NCBI GenBank assembly: GCA_963931865.1
Contig: OZ007505.1
Span: 6,898,653 to 6,962,652, forward strand
Direction of reading: 5' to 3'
Length of the DNA: 64,000 bases
From: Axinella damicornis
Taxonomy: Eukaryota; Porifera; Demospongiae; Axinellida; Axinellidae
Part shown: positions 60,102 through 64,000 of the stretch, piece by piece
How positions within the stretch are numbered: the first letter of the stretch is position 1
Layout: every line of letters begins with the position of its first letter
The notes under the pieces: model-generated
Databases searched by the model: none
Seen by the model: the letters and a program-made list of their open reading frames with translations, nothing else
What the model was told of the DNA's origin: nothing
Made by a program: the position numbers and the translations under genes

Positions 60102-61237
60102 ACACACATACATCTGCACACACACACACACACACACACTTGCATACACCCCCACACACATGCGCAGGCCTACATGACGCAATCCTCTCAGCTGTACCTT
60201 GAGACATGCATCCCGTCTCTGGGAGACGTCTTCTGTGTGGCCATGTCGTACCGTGCTGAGCCCTCCAGGACACGCAGACACGTAGCAGAGTGAGCAGCCA
60301 GCTGGTTGGTGTTGATACAACTGACAGTGCCAGGAGCGCATGAGCCACCGAAGGCAGCGAAGGAGCGTCGAACTAATATAGACATGTTGTGATCCCTCAC
60401 GCCTTATGGTCATATCTTATATGGAAGACATTGCGGTACCGCACAAACTTGGTGAATGCAGGACATTGCGTGTCTTTCGCACTTTACGTAATTGCCTCTT
60501 GCCGTATAAGGTAAGCGTTTGGGACCCGTGAATACCTACTACTTCCGCTAGGGTTCACATGCTGAGTTCGACGCTCCTTCGGCGGCTCATGCGCTCCTGG
60601 TTGAACTATGTAGCAGCTGCAGGAAAATCAATTTCTCTGAATCTGTTGGCCCTGGTATGGATCTTGAGCCACTGCATGCCCTGGCATAGACTAGAATATT
60701 AGATGCTAGCAGGACCCCGTGGGGTATCTAACGACAGAAATGCCCAACCCACCCTACAACACCCCTCCCATCAACCAGCCCTGCACCCTGCCTCTTTCAG
60801 ACGGTAGTGTGTAAACCGTGCCATTGCAAGCAGCACAAATGCTGTGTCCTCCCATGGATATCCATGCGTCCGCCTCAGCTATTGCTCAGAGCTCCCAGAT
60901 CGCGTCCCCGTCAACTACTGCTCCCCGATCGTGTCTGGTTCAGCTGCTGCTCCCCGATTGTGACCACTTCCTCTGCCGCTCCCCGATTGCCTCTGCTTCA
61001 TCTCCCGTTGTGCCCGCTTCAGCTAGCTACTGCTCTCTGGTTGTGTCCGTTTGCAGCCGCAGCCGTTCTGGAAGTCTAGACATCTGTGGCAGAACATTGT
61101 TGGCAGAACATTGTCCAGCATTCTTGATCATTCTTCACAGAGTTCGAAATTCGGAGGTTGCAGTGAAAGGTTGCGCGTCACCAGTCTTAGACTAGTCCTG
61201 CCTCCCGAACATCCCACTTCCATTACATACGCACATG

Positions 61238-61321
<84 letters not shown>

Positions 61322-64000
61322 CAGAATAATGTATTGATGGGCTTAATTGAGAGGCCTTTATATCATCTGCTTGAGTGGTGAAGGTACAATTAAGGAATCC
61401 CTTGGCTTGACATGACCTAAGGAAGGATTTAATCAGTTAATTGAAATCAGGGATTCGTCCGACATACTGCTCATTGAGAGAGGTCCTTGGAATGCAATGC
61501 CAGTAAACAGACTGCATTCCTTTCTGCATTTGTGCAATGCAGTGCAAACATGGTGCAAGCCACTGCTGGAATGTGGTGGTGCTGACAGGCAGGTGAAGCC
61601 CACCTCTCTCACAAGTTTGTTTACACCACTAGTGCCAAACTTGGTGAATGCAGGACATTGTATTGGCAATGTGAGCAAGCTGTATGCGTTTAGCCACTGA
61701 GGAGAGAATGAGATCGCTGAATATCAGCGCGGTGTGGAACATGCACAAGAAAATAGCAAAAGCAACAAACAAGAAGGAAGGACTACTGGGTAGCCTCGTT
61801 CTCAGGCCACGGGGAGTAGGGAAAGCGGCCTGGGTTTTTTTCCACCGTTTGCGCATGCGCGAACTACCCCATAAAATCATGGGGTATCATATACCAACCT
61901 TTACGAACCGATTCCATCCATCTTTGTATTATCATTCATTTCACTAGTACGGTCAAAGATGGCAGTGGGATGATGACATGACAATCTGTGCCAAACCAGG
62001 CTCTATCTACAGCTCAACTGGTGCCAGCAATGTACTGCCACAAACGTCTACACTTCCTACAACTATTACCCGTTAATGCACTCCTCCTGTCATCAAGTAT
62101 TATAATTAATGCACTCCTGTCATCAAACATTGTGGGGCGAGCCTGAGCAAGTGCACGTGCAGAACGTGGAGCTGTTGCATGCGCATGACTGTCATCAGAA
62201 TGTGACTGAGCATAGCACAACCTGAGGACGTAGGACATCACATCAGCACATAGCCACAGAAACTGAGTCACACAGGCTAGCTGAAGAAGTCTATAGCAGT
62301 GCCCACCCGCACAGCACACCATGTACTCTGTCAGCTAGCAGGCATGTCACTCAGAATGAACAGCTGCATATTATACTGCATATGCCGGATTTACGGTATG
62401 GGGATACAGATCACCATGTTCGACTACAACTAGTGGTATGGCTCATCCACACTTGCCAATCAAGTAACTGTACCTACCCCTTTGCTTCCTTTGTAATCTT
62501 TCCCTTCTCAAGTCAAATATTGTCTAACCTCACCTCTCCAAGGTACACCCACATTGAGGGAGAGTGTCCCTTCATCTCGTTTGAGGAGTTGCTGGAGCGT
62601 TTGGAGGACTTGGTAAGCCACAACCTGTTCTGTTGAGAAGGTGCATGAATCTAGTAACTAGGGTGTGTGCTGTCCGTTAGATTGATACATGTTCTGAGTC
62701 TCCGTTTCTTTACTCATTTTCCTCCCCTCTCCAACCTCTTTCTCCTTTCCGTTCTCTCCTCTCCGTTCTCTCCTCTCTCTCCTTTCCGTTCTCTCCTCTC
62801 TCTCCTTTCCGTTCTCTCCTCTCTCTCCTCTCCTTCCCCCCTCCCTCCCCTCCCAGGTGTGTGATGTAGTGGATCGTGTGCTGGCCTCCCCCATTGCCCC
62901 ACTTCTGAAAGAGATGAACCCTGTAAGTGTATGGGAGGAAGAGACTCACCCTTCCTACCAGCTGTCCTCCCTCGTTCTGACTCTTCCTGCCTCCCTCCTA
63001 CCCTGCTATGCAACTCTTCCTGCCTTCTTCCCTGCTACTTGACTCTTCCTGCCTGCCTTTGGCCATAATGTATCAGATCATTGCCGTAGCATGTTACAGT
63101 AGATGAGTAGATGCATGTATCATCCAGAGGCAGCGCCACCAGTCCGGCTGGTCCGGCTTTGGCCGGACCACTTTTCCAGTCGACCTGATTATAATATCAA
63201 AAAACTCCACACCAGCCAAGATCTTTCTTTCCCAAAACGGCCGTTTGGATGCTGCGAGAGCGCTTCCTCATCGCTAAAAATACATGCAAAATTTTTTCCG
63301 AGCTTCGCACAGACAGATCAGCACTTCGCAGAGCACCTCCAGGCACCGCCTTCCGTGGTGCGCTACAATGGTGGGCTGTACCACTTTGTCTATGCCGCTG
63401 CCGCCCATGTCATCCCTGATACAATGCATCCTAGCTGGTACTTGTTGTTGGTACACTGTATGCATGCCTATGGTGTCTTGAGTGTAATTTCATGTCTACC
63501 TTGCAGAAATTTGTTCCACCAAAGAAACCTTTCAAGTAAGTACATGCTTGGCAACTACCTCCAGAGTAAAACTGTGGCACTAACAGGCAGCCAATCAACA
63601 CCCTGTCAATAGACCTTTTATGTTGCAGTGAAATTCTGCAGCTACATGTATGACAACAGCAAGCCCATGTGCCCATTGGTCACCATGCAGATATAGTGTC
63701 TGAGTTATGTGCTCAGGATTCCCCAATCAGCCCCAATCAGCCCCAATCAGATTTTTTTACACTGGAGGTGCCTCCAGTGGTGGAAATATCCTGGGTATGT
63801 TGTACATGTATGAGCTTCGATGGGGAAATCCAGAATTTGGAGGCAATATCCTAGACCTGTGCATTCAAAGCCGGATGCAGCCAGTCTGCATGATGACCAA
63901 TGGGTAGAGGGGGATGTTGTTGCCATAGCAACAGAAACATGAAATATCTTTTGTTTTAACCGAGCGAGGTCTATTCTGCTCTCTCAGACGCATGAACTAC
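53627..64000 (+). CDS. NARS1: Asparagine-tRNA ligase, cytosolic; 3' end beyond window, one assembly gap
   Basis: Class II synthetase charging tRNA-Asn. Exons: 53627-53660, 53725-53801, 54088-54159, 54305-54397, 54519-54608, 56279-56428, 56972-57058, 58719 into the gap at 58887, from the gap to 59129, 60168-60289, 62543-62612, 62857-62922, 63507-63535 and 63988 onward. The N-terminal extension ([13 protein letters not shown], Lys-rich helix [11 protein letters not shown]) is that of eukaryotic cytosolic enzymes. The OB-fold has [21 protein letters not shown]. The catalytic domain shows [47 protein letters not shown] and, in motif 2, [27 protein letters not shown]. The gap hides the motif 1 helix region. 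The last 13 bases restart at KRMNY as in other animals. The C-terminal motif 3 lies outside. Confidence 0.95.
54873..54949 (-). pseudogene. Orphan ubiquitin-conjugating-enzyme exon in NARS1 intron 5
   Basis: With AG before and GT after, this 77-nt stretch reads [20 protein letters not shown] then PKMKF, the core beta-meander of UBE2G-type E2 enzymes ([11 protein letters not shown] is diagnostic). The following conserved HPNIY and catalytic-Cys exon is not found nearby on the same strand. It may be a duplicated exon or remnant, or belong to a nested gene whose other exons I cannot see. Confidence 0.6.
55673..55885 (-). pseudogene. Fragment of repeat-associated protein (VRGYHVYK motif)
   Basis: The minus-strand ORF contains [20 protein letters not shown], which I associate with an uncharacterised module common in mobile-element proteins of sponges and cnidarians. 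It is truncated after about 70 codons. Based on memory of the motif; treat as tentative. Confidence 0.3.
55932..56192. mobile_element. TA-flanked MITE, NARS1 intron 5
   Basis: CCGTAGTCTCCCG inverted as CGGGAGACAATGG, with TA on both sides. TACGCCCACCCC inside the left end and GGGCGTATTTTT inside the right relate it to the elements in the synaptotagmin introns. Confidence 0.65.
56600..56848. repeat. C-rich/CT-rich tract, NARS1 intron 6
   Basis: Includes about 28 consecutive C at 56708-56735 and CCCTCCTCC blocks. Proline- and glycine-rich ORFs here are compositional. Confidence 0.9.
57239..57517. mobile_element. Approx. 280-bp near-perfect palindrome, NARS1 intron 7
   Basis: Arms of about 125 bp meet around 57375. 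CTAGAAACAAAAAATTTTC, GATGGCCACCCCGATCGACT and AACCTCAGTCCCATCCCAT each recur inverted on the right. The arms are over 95 percent identical, so the insertion is young. TSD unclear. Confidence 0.8.
58094..58148. repeat. (GAA)n microsatellite, NARS1 intron 7
   Basis: About 17 GAA/AAG triplets; ORFs through it read poly-Lys. Confidence 0.9.
58887..59086. other. Assembly gap of 200 N
   Basis: Exactly 200 N, a conventional placeholder rather than a measured length. It interrupts NARS1 between RIGKRVD and GGATLF, so some coding sequence and at least one possible intron are missing. Confidence 0.99.
59256..59713. mobile_element. 458-bp MITE with TTA TSD (Harbinger-like), NARS1 intron
   Basis: CAGCCCGTTTACACTA at the left, TAGTGTAAACGGGCTG at the right, TTA at 59253-59255 and 59714-59716. 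The interior repeats TCGAACCAGTTCGA-type palindromes. A 3-bp TWA target suggests PIF/Harbinger. Confidence 0.8.
59930..60160. repeat. CA-rich and poly-C tract before NARS1 exon 10
   Basis: Interrupted CA repeats surround 27 consecutive C at 60061-60087 and end 8-10 nt before the acceptor at 60167. Confidence 0.9.
60330..60600. mobile_element. 271-bp TIR element, NARS1 intron 10
   Basis: CCAGGAGCGCATGAGCC at the left is inverted at 60584-60600. AAGGAGCGTCGAACT and AGTTCGACGCTCCTT extend the arms. No clear TSD. Confidence 0.6.
60885..61050. repeat. Reverse-oriented copy of the CTGCTCCCCGAT repeat
   Basis: Units TGCTGCTCCCCGATTGTG and GCCGCTCCCCGATTGCC form the complement of the array at 42825-42962. 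Confidence 0.7.
61225..61319. repeat. (CA)n microsatellite, NARS1 intron 10
   Basis: About 42 near-perfect CA units. Confidence 0.95.
62740..62850. repeat. 23-bp pyrimidine tandem repeat before NARS1 exon 12
   Basis: Units of TTTCCGTTCTCTCCTCTC-type sequence repeat about four times, ending at the acceptor (62856). Confidence 0.85.

Noticed and set aside
63103..63612. 169-codon plus-strand ORF spanning a NARS1 intron and exon
   Set aside because: The true exon 63507-63535 is read in a different frame, and the ORF has no family resemblance.

Overview
The window is nuclear DNA of an intron-rich animal. It holds ten protein-coding genes, all split by GT-AG introns, with exon junctions that keep reading frame wherever I checked them. 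Gene content (laminin-type secreted protein, synaptotagmins, cytosolic CCT and tRNA-synthetase genes), compact spacing, and introns full of CA/GT and CT-rich simple repeats and small palindromic transposons suggest a non-bilaterian marine invertebrate, most plausibly a sponge. The species cannot be proven from sequence alone.

Layout: (1) 30-1995, minus: 5' part of a secreted laminin-N-terminal-like protein. (2) 2220-15530, plus: complete 28-exon xanthine dehydrogenase (1340 aa). (3) 15672-17334, minus: ribosomal protein L36 (103 aa). (4) 17538-27628, plus: complete 16-exon chaperonin subunit CCT3/TCP-1 gamma (543 aa). (5-7) 28609-30552, 33220-36802 and 40631-44112, all minus: three tandem, apparently intact synaptotagmin-like genes (415, 417, 413 aa) whose C2 domains have lost most calcium ligands. 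(8) 44212-52105, plus: WD-repeat protein resembling WDR93. (9) 52184-53350, minus: unrecognised 172-aa protein. (10) 53627-64000, plus: cytosolic asparaginyl-tRNA synthetase, running off the window and interrupted by a 200-N assembly gap.

Except within the synaptotagmin tandem, neighbours alternate strictly between head-to-head and tail-to-tail. This gives four compact divergent promoters: 224 bp (laminin/XDH), 203 bp (RPL36/CCT3), 99 bp (synaptotagmin copy 3/WDR93-like) and 276 bp (172-aa gene/NARS1) between start codons. The first carries three ATTGG (inverted CCAAT) boxes. The second carries a perfect NRF1-type palindrome. There is no operon-like pathway linkage; most genes are housekeeping genes.

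The most striking non-genic signal is a population of small foldback transposons with termini like TAGCCTCGTTCCCAGGC. Their interiors are unrelated from copy to copy, but each is flanked by a 9-bp target-site duplication. The paralogous synaptotagmin units preserve empty sites for some of these insertions, so insertion and duplication can be ordered. Fragments of non-LTR reverse transcriptase, a pogo-like transposase, an orphan ubiquitin-conjugating-enzyme exon and an unexplained 263-codon ORF lie in introns or intergenic DNA.
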